Notes: a model not told the origin generated them from the sequence alone. DNA of 64,000 nucleotides from DAISJI01 sp964559835 (GCA_964559835.1 CAZLJE010000002.1:124001-188000), one strand, 5' to 3'; shown: positions 16,268 to 26,133, counted from the stretch's first letter. A program made the numbers and translations.

Positions 16268-19200
16268 TTATTGCCTGTCGTAGTCTCCGTACCCCGCTTC
16301 CTTCCAGGTCTTCGCCTTCTCCTCATCGCGGTTCAGGTACGGAATGCCCTTCACCATCCAGTCCGGCTCGGGCGCGCCCTTGAGGTAGTAATCGAAGAAC
16401 TGCTGCAGGCGGACGGTGTAGTCCTTCTGGTCCGGACGGCGCCGCAGGCCGTGCGGCTCGCCGTTATACGAGAACATGTACACCTCTTTGCCCAAACGTC
16501 GTAATGCGAGGTAATATTCGATGCCCTGGTACCACGGCACGGCGTCATCGGCGTCGTTGTGCAACATCAGCAGCGGCGTGCGGACGCGGTCGGCCATGAA
16601 GATGGGTGAGTTCTCGATGAACTTCAGCGGCGCCTGCCACAGCGTCGCGCCGATGCGGCTCTGCGTCTTCTCGTACTGGAACTGGCGTGGCAGGCCGGGT
16701 CCCCAGCGGATGCCGTCGTAGGCGCTGATCATGTTCGAGACCGGCGCTCCGGCCGCGGCGGCGCGGAACCGGTTCGTCTGCGTGACCATGTAGGCGATCT
16801 GGTATCCGCCCCAACTGTGGCCCTGGATGCCGATGGCCTTCTCGTCGACGAAGCCCATCGCGACCACCGAGTCGATGGCCGGCAGGACGCACTTGAGCGC
16901 GCTCTGCCCCGGCTGGCCGACCGTGTAAGCGATATCGGGTTCGAGAATAACGTAGCCGTTACTGGCGTAGAAGCTGGGGATGATGTTGTGGCTCGGGCGC
17001 GGCTCCTGGAACTGGTGCAGTCCCTGCGAGAGGCGCTCATAGATGTACACGATCATCGGGTACTTCTTGCCGGGGTCGAAGTTCGCCGGCTTGTAGAGAA
17101 GCGCTTTCAGGGGCACTCCGTCGGCGTTGCGATAACGGACGAGTTCGGCCGAGCCCCAGAGCAGTTGCGCCATCTGCGGGTTCGCGTCGCTGACTTTCTT
17201 GATGTTCGAGAAATTCGTGTCGCTGACGAGCAGGTCCGGGTATTCGGTAAATGTCTGGCCGGTAAAGAGCAGCGTGTCCGCGTTCCTGGCCTGCACGGGT
17301 GAGCTGTAATTGCGCGGCGCGATGATCAGGCGCTCGGGATCCGCCTTGGCGTCGATGCGTACGCGGAAGAAGCCGGAGTCGCGGCGCTCTTTATCCTCAG
17401 CACGCAGTAAAAGCGGCTTCGTGGGATCAATCCACTTCGAATCGGGATCGCTGCGCTCGGGGTTGAGACGGACGTAGCGCATCTCGTACTGGAGCTTGCG
17501 CCCGAGTCCGCGCGTGAGGTTGACGGCCTCGCTGCCGTCGGGAGTGAAGCGCCAGATGTCGAACTCGTCGTAGAGCAGGACGTACTTGCCATCCTTCGTC
17601 CAGCCGCCGGAACCGTAGGCGGGCGGAAGATCGGGCGAGTCGTGTTCCTCGCGCCAGAACTTCACGCCGTCCTTGGTCACCAGCGCGTGGTCTTTCAGAT
17701 CGGCGGTCGAAGTGGTGTGCCACTCGCTGCCGTTGAACATCAGCACGTACTTTCCGTCGGGCGACCAGGACGCGCGGCCGATATGTTTCTTCCACAACGG
17801 CTTGCGTTCGCCGGTGCGCGTATTCACGAGGTACGAATCGACGTAGCGCGTATCGTACTCGATCATGCGGCGATACTCGCGATCGTCGCCGCCGAGCGCC
17901 CACAAGCCATCTTCGCTGGGCGTGACCTCGGACATGGTACTGTCCGCAAGCTGCACGAGCTTTTTGTCGGCCAAGTGGTACACGGAAGAATAGGTACGGC
18001 GGCGGTCGAGTTCGGCGCGGACCTTCTGCATCGGCTGGATGTAGTCGTCCTTCCAGTGCCAGAGATCGCCATTGACCTTGTCGTCGTCGGGAACGTTCGC
18101 CTCGGCATCCTTCTCGGCCGGCGTTGGCGGCGCGGAGCCGAAGAATACGCGCTGGCCGTCGCGCGAGAATGCGACGTTGCCCTTGTCGCTCACCTGGTAG
18201 TTCTCGCGAAAGCCCGGCGTTTTGTTCGTGACGAGAGCGACAGCGGCCGGCGTGCTGCGCGACCAGAGGTAGAGAGCGAATTGCGTCGGCGGCTCAGCCT
18301 TGCGGGAAGCACGCGCGGGCGCGCCCTGGGCCTGGTAGTCATCATCGTCCGAATCCGCGTCTTCAGCGTCTTTCTTCTCGGCGGGCTTGGACTCCGCCGT
18401 TTTCTCGGCGGGGCGCGTGGTGACATCATCCCGATCGGTGAGAAACGCCAGTTGCTTCTGCTTCTCGTCGAAGGTCAGCTTGACGTACTTGCCGCGCCCG
18501 CTGACGATCGCAGCCGGCACCTCCTTCATGTCGGGAAACACCGCGTACACGCCGTTCCTGGTTTCGTCCTTTGCCGACACGGCATACACGAAGCCGCTTC
18601 CGTCGTTCGCAACGAGATACTCGGTTACATCGGGGAAAGTGAGTTCGTCGCCCGATGCCAGGTTCTTCATCACCAGTTCGCTGCCGTAGTCCTTCTTGCG
18701 GGCGGACGTGCGCGACAGTGGCGCGGGCGTCTCGCCTGCAACAACGTCGTCAGCTTTTTTCTCCGGCGCAGCCTTCGGCGGCTCCTTCAGATAAAGGACC
18801 GCGCTGCCGGCTTTGGTCGGCACCTGGAAACTCTTCACTCGCTCGACGCGCAGCGCCCTTCCGCTCGCGAGATCCACCATGACCAGGCCGCCCTTGGGCA
18901 TGTCCTCGGGCTTCGCCTTCGCGCGCTTTGCCTTGTCGACCTCAGCCTTGGTGGCGAAAGTCGAGAACACGACCCATTTGCTGTCGGGCGTGAAGTCGAG
19001 CTTGATGCGCACCTGTGGAGGCGGCTCATCTTCCGCGGCGGCGGGATTGGGGCGCGGCGGCTCGGGCTTCTGACCCGCGGGCTGGCGGAATTCTTCGCCG
19101 GTCGCCAGGTTGCGAACAACGACTTCACCGTCACCCGCTTGCGGGAACAAGCCGTAGGCGAGGAATTTGCCGTCGGGCGAAAGCTCCTGCGACTGGATGC

Positions 19201-19360
19201 CTCGCCACGAATCGTAATCTTTGTGTGCCAGCGGACGCTTCTCAGCCCCAGCGTGCGCAACACCGGCGCCCGCTGGGGGCGCCGATTGCGCAGCAGCAGC
19301 CAGCGCGATCAGTACACAAGCAAGTAGAAGAGAGCGGCGGAAAGCAGGGTCTCTGAACAT
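16268..19360 (-). CDS. S9 family peptidase (prolyl oligopeptidase-like, secreted)
   Basis: A 1030-aa protein started at the ATG at 19360; in-frame GTG codons upstream are less likely. Residues ~1-25 form a signal peptide (RRSLLLACVLIALAAAA). A long N-terminal propeller with TolB/DPP-IV-like repeats (SWSPDGKYVLMFNG, GGWTKDGKYVLLYDE) carries an acidic low-complexity insertion near residue 340-360. The C-terminal alpha/beta-hydrolase has the nucleophile in GHSWGGYQIAY, an Asp in LHNDADDAVPW and a His in GEPHGLRRRPDQKDY, giving a complete Ser-Asp-His triad. It should cleave peptides in the periplasm. It is a single gene flanked by a hairpin repeat. Confidence 0.92.
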   Translation of the reverse strand: MFRDPAFRRSLLLACVLIALAAAAQSAPPAGAGVAHAGAEKRPLAHKDYDSWRGIQSQELSPDGKFLAYGLFPQAGDGEVVVRNLATGEEFRQPAGQKPEPPRPNPAAAEDEPPPQVRIKLDFTPDSKWVVFSTFATKAEVDKAKRAKAKPEDMPKGGLVMVDLASGRALRVERVKSFQVPTKAGSAVLYLKEPPKAAPEKKADDVVAGETPAPLSRTSARKKDYGSELVMKNLASGDELTFPDVTEYLVANDGSGFVYAVSAKDETRNGVYAVFPDMKEVPAAIVSGRGKYVKLTFDEKQKQLAFLTDRDDVTTRPAEKTAESKPAEKKDAEDADSDDDDYQAQGAPARASRKAEPPTQFALYLWSRSTPAAVALVTNKTPGFRENYQVSDKGNVAFSRDGQRVFFGSAPPTPAEKDAEANVPDDDKVNGDLWHWKDDYIQPMQKVRAELDRRRTYSSVYHLADKKLVQLADSTMSEVTPSEDGLWALGGDDREYRRMIEYDTRYVDSYLVNTRTGERKPLWKKHIGRASWSPDGKYVLMFNGSEWHTTSTADLKDHALVTKDGVKFWREEHDSPDLPPAYGSGGWTKDGKYVLLYDEFDIWRFTPDGSEAVNLTRGLGRKLQYEMRYVRLNPERSDPDSKWIDPTKPLLLRAEDKERRDSGFFRVRIDAKADPERLIIAPRNYSSPVQARNADTLLFTGQTFTEYPDLLVSDTNFSNIKKVSDANPQMAQLLWGSAELVRYRNADGVPLKALLYKPANFDPGKKYPMIVYIYERLSQGLHQFQEPRPSHNIIPSFYASNGYVILEPDIAYTVGQPGQSALKCVLPAIDSVVAMGFVDEKAIGIQGHSWGGYQIAYMVTQTNRFRAAAAGAPVSNMISAYDGIRWGPGLPRQFQYEKTQSRIGATLWQAPLKFIENSPIFMADRVRTPLLMLHNDADDAVPWYQGIEYYLALRRLGKEVYMFSYNGEPHGLRRRPDQKDYTVRLQQFFDYYLKGAPEPDWMVKGIPYLNRDEEKAKTWKEAGYGDYDRQ

Positions 19361-19499
19361 GACGGCGGGAGTGTATGACACCACTGAACGCCCGTAAAGA
19401 CCATGCGCGTGAAGAATTGAAAACGCGGAACCACCAGCGCGACGCCTCGACCGTATTTCTCTCGCGGTGAAGCGTCCCGGCGCGTTATCCTAGAGACAC

Positions 19500-19584
19500 C
19501 GTTTTGGATGGCAATCTTCCGCACATATAACTGACGCCCGGTATGGGCGCTTGCCGGTCCCGCGTGGGCGCGGACCAACCCAGG
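19500..19584 (+). promoter_or_regulatory. Possible structured leader of aceE
   Basis: Two short GC hairpins lie just before the coding start: CGCCC..GGGCG (19535-19549) and GGTCC..GGACC (19556-19576). They could act as a translational control element. I do not recognise a known riboswitch class, and random GC-rich pairing is not excluded. Confidence 0.3.
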
Positions 19585-22266
19585 ATGAAACGAAATATGA
19601 AGGCAGACCTGAAACCTACCAATACTGTCCCGGATTACGAAGAGATCTCCGAGTGGATCGAGGCCTTTGACCAGATCGTGGCGCAGGAAGGCTCTAACGT
19701 CGCGTGCGAACTGGTCGAAGCGCTGGTCAACCGCGCGCGCGAGGCCGGCGTCGACGTTCCCGTCCAACTGAATACGCCGTACCAGAACACGATCCCGGCC
19801 AACGAGGAACTTCCCTACCCCGGCGACCGCGTGCTCGAGCGCCGCATCAAGAGCCTCGTACGCTGGAACGCCATGGCGATGGTCCACAAGCAGAACAAGA
19901 AGGACCCCGGCATCGGCGGGCACATCTCAACGTACTCCTCGCTGGCGACGCTCCTCGAGGTCGGTTTCAACCATTTCTTCCACGCCGCCTACGGCGATCA
20001 ACCGGGCGACTTCGTTTATTTCCAGGGACACGCGGCTCCTGGCGTCTATGCCCGCGCGTACCTCGTTGGACGCCTCAATGAGCAACACCTGAAGAATTTC
20101 CGTCACGAATTGCGTGGCGAGCCGGGACTGTCGTCGTATCCGCACCCGTGGCTGATGCCCGACTTCTGGAAATTCCCGACCGTTTCCATGGGTCTCGGCC
20201 CGCTGAACGCGATCTACCAGGCGCGGTTCATGAAGTACCTGGAAAACCGCGATCTCATCCCGCACACGCAGCGCAAGATTTGGGCGTTCCTCGGCGACGG
20301 CGAAATGGACGAGCCCGAATCCATGGGCTCTATCACCCTCGGTTCCCGCGAGAAGCTCGACAACCTCATCTTCGTCGTCAACTGCAACCTGCAGCGTCTT
20401 GACGGCCCGGTGCGCGGCAACGGCAAGATCGTCAATGAACTGGAAGCGGCGTTCCGCGGCGCCGGATGGAACGTGATCAAGTGCCTGTGGGGCTCCGATT
20501 GGGACCCGCTCTTCGCCAAGGACAAGAACGGCCTGCTCCTCAAGCGCATGGAGGAGGTCGTGGACGGCGAACTCCAGAACTTCAAGGTCAAGGGCGGCGC
20601 CTATGTCCGGCACAACTTCTTCGGGAAATATCCCGAGTTGCTGAAGCTCGTCGAAGACATGACGGACGACCAGCTCTGGAACCTGCACCGCGGCGGTCAC
20701 GATCCGCAGAAGGTCTACAACGCGTACAAGCGCGCGGTCGAGCATCGCGGCGGCCCGACCATCATCCTGGCGCAGACGGTTAAGGGATACGGCCTCGGTT
20801 CCGCCGAAGCGCGTAACGCCACGCACCAGGAAAAGAAGCTGAGCGACGAGTCCATTCTCTCGTTCCGCAAGCGCTTCGACATTCCGATCTCCGAAGAGGC
20901 GGCGAAGGCCGGCGAATTCTACCGTCCCCTGGACGACAGCCCCGAGGTGGTGTACGCGAAGTACCGCCGTAAATCGATGGGCGGCTTCATGATGGTCCGC
21001 GAAGTGCCGAAGAACGAATTCAAGACTCCGGCGCTGGATACCTTCGAAGATTTCCTCACCGGCTCCGGCCGTCGAGCGGTATCGACCACGATGGGTTACG
21101 TCAGCATGCTGCGCAACCTGATGAAGGACCCCAATATCGGGCGCTTCGTCGTCCCGATCATCCCCGACGAAGGGCGCACTTTCGGCATGGAATCGATCAT
21201 CCGCCAGGTCGGCATCTACGCCAGCCAGGGACAGCTCTACAACCCGCACGACCAGGACATGCTGCTCTATTACCGCGAAGACAAGGCGGGGCAGATCCTG
21301 GAAGAAGGCATCACCGAAGCGGGCTCGATGGCGTCGATGACCGCTGCGGGCACGGCGTACGCGAATTACGGCCTGCCGATGATCCCGTTCTTCACCTTCT
21401 ATTCGATGTTCGGATTCCAGCGCGTTGGCGACCTCATCTGGGCATTCGCCGATGCGCGCGGAAAGGGATTCATCTGCGGCGGCACCGCCGGACGCACCAC
21501 GCTGATGGGCGAAGGGCTACAGCACCAGGACGGCCACAGCGTCGTGCTCTCGACCACGGTCCCGACTTGCGCTACCTACGACCCGGCATTCGTGTATGAG
21601 GTCGCGGTCATCATCCAGGACGGCATGCGCCGGATGTATGAGAACCACGAAGACCTCTTCTATTACATCCCGCTCTACAACCAGGACTACTCTATGCCGG
21701 AGATGCCGAAGGGTTCGCAGGAAGGAATCCTCAAGGGCATCTACAAAATTCGTCCTGCGTTGAAGGGGAAGGCGGCGCTGCAGTTGTTCGGCAGCGGCCC
21801 CATCCTGACCGAAGCGCTGCGCGCGCAGGAGATCCTGAGCGAGAAGTACGGCGTGCAAAGCGATGTATGGAGCGTCACCAGCTACAACCAGCTTCGCCGT
21901 GACGCGCTGGAGACCGAGCGCTGGAACCGCCTGCATCCGGGAGAAAAAGAGCGCCGGCCGTACATCCTGAATGTGCTCGACAAAGCGGAGGGCCCGATCG
22001 TCGCCGCGACCGACTACATGAAGATCGTCCCCGACCAACTGGCGCCCTGGCTGCAAGGACGCCTGATATCGCTGGGCACCGACGGCTTCGGACGCAGCGA
22101 CAACCGTGACTACCTGCGCAAACACTTCGAAGTCAACGCCGAAGCGATTGCGACGGCAGCGCTGTCACGCCTGGCGCGTGACGGCAAGTTCGACGTCAAG
22201 AAAGCGCAGAAGGCGTTTGAGGAACTGGGCATCGACACCGAGAGGCAAGACCCCGTGCACGCATAG
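19585..22266 (+). CDS. aceE: Pyruvate dehydrogenase E1 component, homodimeric type
   Basis: About 893 aa from the ATG at 19585 (the ATG at 19597 is an alternative); full length for the AceE family. Visible features are GHISTYSSLATLLEVGFNHF, the thiamine-diphosphate motif GDGEMDEPES..NCNLQRLDGPVRGNGK, DEGRTFGMESI, EGITEAGSM and GEGLQHQDGHS. It decarboxylates pyruvate and acetylates the lipoyl domain of E2 to feed acetyl-CoA production. The genes for E2 (aceF) and E3 (lpd) are not in the window, so the complex is encoded at several loci. A strong stem-loop follows the stop. Confidence 0.96.
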   Translation: MKRNMKADLKPTNTVPDYEEISEWIEAFDQIVAQEGSNVACELVEALVNRAREAGVDVPVQLNTPYQNTIPANEELPYPGDRVLERRIKSLVRWNAMAMVHKQNKKDPGIGGHISTYSSLATLLEVGFNHFFHAAYGDQPGDFVYFQGHAAPGVYARAYLVGRLNEQHLKNFRHELRGEPGLSSYPHPWLMPDFWKFPTVSMGLGPLNAIYQARFMKYLENRDLIPHTQRKIWAFLGDGEMDEPESMGSITLGSREKLDNLIFVVNCNLQRLDGPVRGNGKIVNELEAAFRGAGWNVIKCLWGSDWDPLFAKDKNGLLLKRMEEVVDGELQNFKVKGGAYVRHNFFGKYPELLKLVEDMTDDQLWNLHRGGHDPQKVYNAYKRAVEHRGGPTIILAQTVKGYGLGSAEARNATHQEKKLSDESILSFRKRFDIPISEEAAKAGEFYRPLDDSPEVVYAKYRRKSMGGFMMVREVPKNEFKTPALDTFEDFLTGSGRRAVSTTMGYVSMLRNLMKDPNIGRFVVPIIPDEGRTFGMESIIRQVGIYASQGQLYNPHDQDMLLYYREDKAGQILEEGITEAGSMASMTAAGTAYANYGLPMIPFFTFYSMFGFQRVGDLIWAFADARGKGFICGGTAGRTTLMGEGLQHQDGHSVVLSTTVPTCATYDPAFVYEVAVIIQDGMRRMYENHEDLFYYIPLYNQDYSMPEMPKGSQEGILKGIYKIRPALKGKAALQLFGSGPILTEALRAQEILSEKYGVQSDVWSVTSYNQLRRDALETERWNRLHPGEKERRPYILNVLDKAEGPIVAATDYMKIVPDQLAPWLQGRLISLGTDGFGRSDNRDYLRKHFEVNAEAIATAALSRLARDGKFDVKKAQKAFEELGIDTERQDPVHA

Positions 22267-22287
22267 TTCCTTTTGGTTGAACACTGT

Positions 22288-22311
22288 GGCCCCGGCAGCT
22301 TTGCCGGGGCC
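22288..22311 (+). terminator. Likely terminator of aceE
   Basis: A perfect GGCCCCGGCA/TGCCGGGGCC stem with a 4-nt loop lies 22 nt after the aceE stop, followed by a T-containing tract (GCGTTGTTT) rather than a pure T-run. Confidence 0.7.
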
Positions 22312-22517
22312 GCGTTGTTTACGGCCGAAAAACTCCCGCTATTGCTCGTTCCACGATGTACCAAATCTCGCCCCACGATGTGGTGGAAATCTTTTCACGC
22401 GCGATTAACGTAATCGTCAACTCGCGTTAACACCTTCGCACTACTTTTCCGCAAGTCCCTCTCGTCCGCTATCTAGCGGTCGCAGTCCACGTTGTGAATT
22501 TCAAAAGCCGACCCATC

Positions 22518-22523
22518 AAGGAG
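22518..22523 (+). promoter_or_regulatory. Ribosome binding site fixing a GTG start
   Basis: AAGGAG lies six bases before the GTG at 22530. It makes that GTG, not the upstream ATG-like codon at 22494, the start of the second TonB receptor. The GTG start places the signal peptide at the very N-terminus. Confidence 0.8.
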
Positions 22524-22529
22524 TGTGAA

Positions 22530-25370
22530 GTGCGACGTATTACTTACTCCCTCTCTATATGTGTATCGCTGTTGTTCTTAGTCTTCTTCTTACCGGTGCA
22601 CCCGTTGCAAGCGCAAACCGCAGCCTCCATCAGCGGCCGCGTCGTCGACAGCGCCGGCGCCGTGCTGCCGGGCGCGCGTGTCACCATTGGCCAGCGTTCG
22701 ACGGTGTCTGATTCTCTGGGTCAATGGACCGTCCCCAACCTCTCCGCTGGGCCGCAGGAGGTGACCGTCTCCTATGTCGGGTTCGCCCCTTACACCTCGG
22801 TTGTGAACTTAGAGGCGGGACAGGCCGCCAAGGTAGAAGCTGTGCTCAAACCTGCGGCTCGCACGGATGACGTCACCGTGTACGCCGAGCGCCAGCACGG
22901 CGAAGCCGAGGCGATCAACCGCGAGCGCGCCGCCGACAACATCCTCCAGGTCCTGCCGGCCGAGGTGATCACCAGCCTGCCGAACACGAATGTCGCCGAC
23001 GCCATCGGCCGCCTCCCCAGCGTTACTCTCGAGCGCGACGAGGGCGAGGGAAAGTACGTCCAGATCCGCGGCACCGAACCGCGCCTGAGCAACGTCACCA
23101 TCAACGGAATCACTGTCGCATCGCCCGAACAGTCAGGTGTGCGACAGGTAAAACTCGACATCATTCCCGCTGACCTGGTGGAGTCGGTCGAAATCAACAA
23201 GACGCTCTCCGCCAATCAAGACGGGGACGCGATTGGCGGGTCGGTGAATCTCGTCACCAAGACCGCCGGCGAATCGCCGACGATCAGTATCGGAGGCATG
23301 GGTGGTTACACTCCGATCTTCAACGGCCGCAGCCTCTCGCAATTCGACGGCACCATCGGCAAGCGTTTCGGCGCCAATAAGAAGCTCGGCATTCTTTTCG
23401 GCGGCAGCTATGACTGGAACGGCCGCGGCATCAACGACATCGAACCCGCGCCAGTCACCGCCAACTTCAACGGCGTCGATTACGGCACTTACAACACCAT
23501 GGATCTTCGCGATTACGCGTACTATCGCGCGCGTTACGGCTTCACCGCCTCCGTCGATTACAAGATCAATGACGCTTCCAGCATCTACCTGCGCTCGCTT
23601 TACTCTCACTTCAATAACTTCGGCGACCGCTGGTTGTACACGCCCACGATCAACAGCTTCCTCTCGCCGACGCAGGGCGGCCCGGATGGCACGATGGCAT
23701 CCCAGGCGGAGATCCGCCGTCCTGTAGAAGTGATCGGCAGCCTGCTGGTGGGCGGCAAGCATCAGTACAGCAAGTCATCGTTCACGTGGAACGTTTCTGT
23801 CTCCCGCTCCGCGCAGGAGGACCAGGGTTACGGCAACGCCGACTTCGGCGCCAACGATGCCAATGCCCCGATCAATAACGTGCAGTTCGGACTTGGCCTC
23901 GCTAATCCGCTGCGCCCGCAGTTTGTCGTCCAGAACGGCGTAAACATCTACGATCCCACCCAGTATTACCTCCAGGACATCAATTTCACTCGCAGCTACG
24001 GCGCGCAATTGAACCTGGAAGGCGACGCATCGTATGCGCGCAACTACTCCGTCGGCGGCCACTTCGGCATCATCGAGTTCGGCGGCAAGCTGACCAACGC
24101 CCATAAGTTCAACGACGCGCGTTACTCCTGGTACGACGCGAACAGCGACGTGCCCACGCCGCAGCCGCTCCAGATGACGAATTTCGTTAATAACGTCCAC
24201 GACAACAACTACTACGACGGCAGCTACAAGCTCGGCCCCTTCACCGACTTCAACGCCATCCGCTCGTTCTTCAACTCCTCGCCGAGCCTCTTCGCCTTCA
24301 ACTTCAACCGTAGCAAGCAGCGCTCGGATCCCAACAATTACGACCTGGTCGAGCGCGTTCCCGCCGGCTACGTCATGAATACCATCGACTTCGGCCGCCT
24401 CCACCTCCAGGGCGGACTGCGCTTCGAGGCGACGCAGGAGAACAACCTGGGTTATCTGGTCAAGTTCAACGGTCGCAACTATGTCTCGACCAGCCCGCTG
24501 CGCGGCACCTCGTCGGTGATCGACGTCCTGCCCAGCGTGCAGGCGCGCATCCGGCTTTCGCCTGATTCCGCCCTCCGGCTCGTCTATGGACGCGGACTGT
24601 CGCGCCCGAACTTCGGCGATCTCGTGCCGTTCATTCACGAGAATGACCGCTCCAACTCCATCAGCGTTGGCAATCCCAACCTGAAGAACGAGCACGCCAA
24701 CAATTTCGATATTTTGTTTGAACAGTACCTGAAGCCGCTCGGAATGCTGCAGGCGGGGTTTTTCTACAAGCAGATCACCGACCCGCTGGTCAGTGTTCAA
24801 ACATCCGTCGCGTCGGGCACATACACCGGCTTCCAGCAGATCCAGACAGTGAATGCCGGCAGCGCCCACATTGCCGGCTTTGAGATCAGCTACCAGCAAC
24901 ACCTTGGATTCCTGCCGGGGCGCTTCAGCGGGCTCGGAATCTCGGCGAACTACAGCTACACGAGCTCGGGAACGTCGAACATAACTCCCGGCCGCAGCGA
25001 CCATCCCGCGCTCGTGCGCCAGGCTCCGAATACCTGGAACATCAGTCCGACCTATGATCGCGGACGGCTCTCGCTGCGCGTCGGCATCTCGCACAACGAC
25101 GCGAATATCTTCTTTTACAACTATCAGGATGGCGCTCCGCTCGGCCTCAAGGGACCGAACGGCGACAATTACCTGTATGCCCACACCCAGATCGACGCAC
25201 AAGGCAGCTTCCGCATGTACCGCGGCCTGAAGTTCGTCGCCTACGGCCTGAACTTGACCAACGAAGTGTTCGGCTTCTACCAGGGCAGTCCGCAATGGAC
25301 GCTCCAACGCGAGTACTACAAGCCGACTTTTGCAGTCGGCTTGCGCTGGACCTCGGGCGCGGAGAGGTAG
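22530..25370 (+). CDS. TonB-dependent receptor with carboxypeptidase-regulatory domain
   Basis: A 946-aa outer-membrane protein from the GTG at 22530. Signal peptide ~1-28 (SLSICVSLLFLVFFLPV), then a CarboxypepD_reg-like domain (ASISGRVVDSAGAVLPGARV) to ~100. The plug starts near 120 (INRERAADNILQVLPAEVI, NVADAIGRLPSVTLERDEGEG, QIRGTEPRLSNVTING). The barrel ends in FAVGLRWTSGAER. The plug wording is that of the TIGR01782-type receptors used for carbohydrate uptake in Caulobacter and xanthomonads, unlike the Oar-type receptor at 12110. It has no clear operon partner. The short palindrome after it (25404-25432) could end transcription. Confidence 0.92.
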   Translation: MRRITYSLSICVSLLFLVFFLPVHPLQAQTAASISGRVVDSAGAVLPGARVTIGQRSTVSDSLGQWTVPNLSAGPQEVTVSYVGFAPYTSVVNLEAGQAAKVEAVLKPAARTDDVTVYAERQHGEAEAINRERAADNILQVLPAEVITSLPNTNVADAIGRLPSVTLERDEGEGKYVQIRGTEPRLSNVTINGITVASPEQSGVRQVKLDIIPADLVESVEINKTLSANQDGDAIGGSVNLVTKTAGESPTISIGGMGGYTPIFNGRSLSQFDGTIGKRFGANKKLGILFGGSYDWNGRGINDIEPAPVTANFNGVDYGTYNTMDLRDYAYYRARYGFTASVDYKINDASSIYLRSLYSHFNNFGDRWLYTPTINSFLSPTQGGPDGTMASQAEIRRPVEVIGSLLVGGKHQYSKSSFTWNVSVSRSAQEDQGYGNADFGANDANAPINNVQFGLGLANPLRPQFVVQNGVNIYDPTQYYLQDINFTRSYGAQLNLEGDASYARNYSVGGHFGIIEFGGKLTNAHKFNDARYSWYDANSDVPTPQPLQMTNFVNNVHDNNYYDGSYKLGPFTDFNAIRSFFNSSPSLFAFNFNRSKQRSDPNNYDLVERVPAGYVMNTIDFGRLHLQGGLRFEATQENNLGYLVKFNGRNYVSTSPLRGTSSVIDVLPSVQARIRLSPDSALRLVYGRGLSRPNFGDLVPFIHENDRSNSISVGNPNLKNEHANNFDILFEQYLKPLGMLQAGFFYKQITDPLVSVQTSVASGTYTGFQQIQTVNAGSAHIAGFEISYQQHLGFLPGRFSGLGISANYSYTSSGTSNITPGRSDHPALVRQAPNTWNISPTYDRGRLSLRVGISHNDANIFFYNYQDGAPLGLKGPNGDNYLYAHTQIDAQGSFRMYRGLKFVAYGLNLTNEVFGFYQGSPQWTLQREYYKPTFAVGLRWTSGAER

Positions 25371-25403
25371 AAACAAGCTTGGAGTGAAGTGACTGTTGCG
25401 TGG

Positions 25404-25432
25404 CCCACCCTGGCGGCTGTTGCCAGGGTGGG
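25404..25432. repeat. CCCACCC/GGGTGGG palindrome, copy A (intergenic)
   Basis: The perfect stem CCCACCCTGGC / GCCAGGGTGGG with the 7-nt loop GGCTGTT is followed by TTTGTT. It lies 34 nt past the stop of the TonB receptor, so it may double as a terminator. It is one of five copies in the window, three of which are in coding frames. Confidence 0.9.
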
Positions 25433-25627
25433 TTTGTTAACAGATGTCCTGATCACGCCCGCGATCACGGTCTGAGCGCGCCGCATCCCAATGTATGTAC
25501 CGCAATGGGGGTGTTGGCTTGTAACAACAGCTTTCTTTGGTCGCGACGATAAACGCGAAACGATTACGCCCCTTGCGGACGGGACAGTGCTTGCCAGCGC
25601 ACAGACAACGCGCTAGGTTATAGACGA

Positions 25628-25843
25628 ATGAGCGATTTACGAAATCAAATTGAAACCCTCTCCGTTGCGGAAAAGGTGGAATTGCTCGACGCGGTGTGGG
25701 AAAGCTTGGAAGCGAATGCGCTGTTGTCTCTGACGGACGCGCAACGCGCGGAACTAGACAACCGTATCAGGCGGCATGAGCAAAATCCTTCCGATGTAAT
25801 CCCGTGGGAGCAAGTCAGGGCGGGCCTGTTCAAGAAACCGTGA
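25628..25843 (+). CDS. Antitoxin of a ParE-type module (TIGR02574-like addiction protein)
   Basis: A 71-aa helical protein matching the short addiction-module family that accompanies RelE/ParE toxins: LSVAEKVELLDAVWESL near residues 11-27, then the toxin-wrapping C-terminal segment with NPSDVIPWEQVRAGLFKK. It should bind and neutralise the toxin encoded next and may repress the operon. Its stop overlaps the toxin start codon by four bases (GTGA). No strong ribosome site is visible. Confidence 0.88.
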   Translation: MSDLRNQIETLSVAEKVELLDAVWESLEANALLSLTDAQRAELDNRIRRHEQNPSDVIPWEQVRAGLFKKP

Positions 25844-26133
25844 CCCTCCCGGTTGTTTGGATACCAGAGGCCGACGCAGACTTAACAGATGCGCGCAGCT
25901 GGTATCGGAACATACGTCCGGAGCTTGGGGACCGCTTTGCGCACGCGGTCGAAGCAACGGTTGAGAGCATCGCCGAGAACCCGTTGCAATTCCCAATCAT
26001 CCATCGAGGTCTGCGGCGTGCTGGAGTGCGGCGCTTTCCCTACGGAATATTCTTCGAGCTTCAAGAGCACCGTATCGTCGTGATGGCCTGCTTTCACGGC
26101 AAACGCAATCCGAAACACTGGCAATCGCGCTAA
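25840..26133 (+). CDS. RelE/ParE superfamily toxin
   Basis: A 97-aa protein starting at the GTG at 25840, inside the antitoxin stop region. ParE features are PEADADLTDARSWYRNI, an alpha-hairpin with FAHAVEATVESIAENP, the strand-turn RRFPYGIFFELQEHRIVVMACFHGKRNP and a C-terminal HW-x-SR. The family inhibits gyrase (ParE) or cleaves mRNA (RelE). The ...RRFPYGIFF.. type is usually classed as ParE-like, but the target cannot be told from sequence. Overlapping starts and stops ensure coupled synthesis with the antitoxin. Confidence 0.88.
   Translation: MTLPVVWIPEADADLTDARSWYRNIRPELGDRFAHAVEATVESIAENPLQFPIIHRGLRRAGVRRFPYGIFFELQEHRIVVMACFHGKRNPKHWQSR

Noticed and set aside
17642..19327. 561-codon plus-strand open frame opposite the S9 peptidase
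   Set aside because: Shadow of the peptidase gene; the Arg/Leu/Val-rich sequence lacks domain signatures.
23775..25376. 533-codon minus-strand open frame opposite the second TonB receptor
   Set aside because: Shadow frame; the plus-strand receptor has a ribosome site, signal peptide and barrel end.
25404..25432. Palindrome copy A as only an ordinary terminator
   Set aside because: It may terminate transcription, but the same core occurs inside three coding regions and once in a gene-free stretch, so terminator function alone does not explain it.
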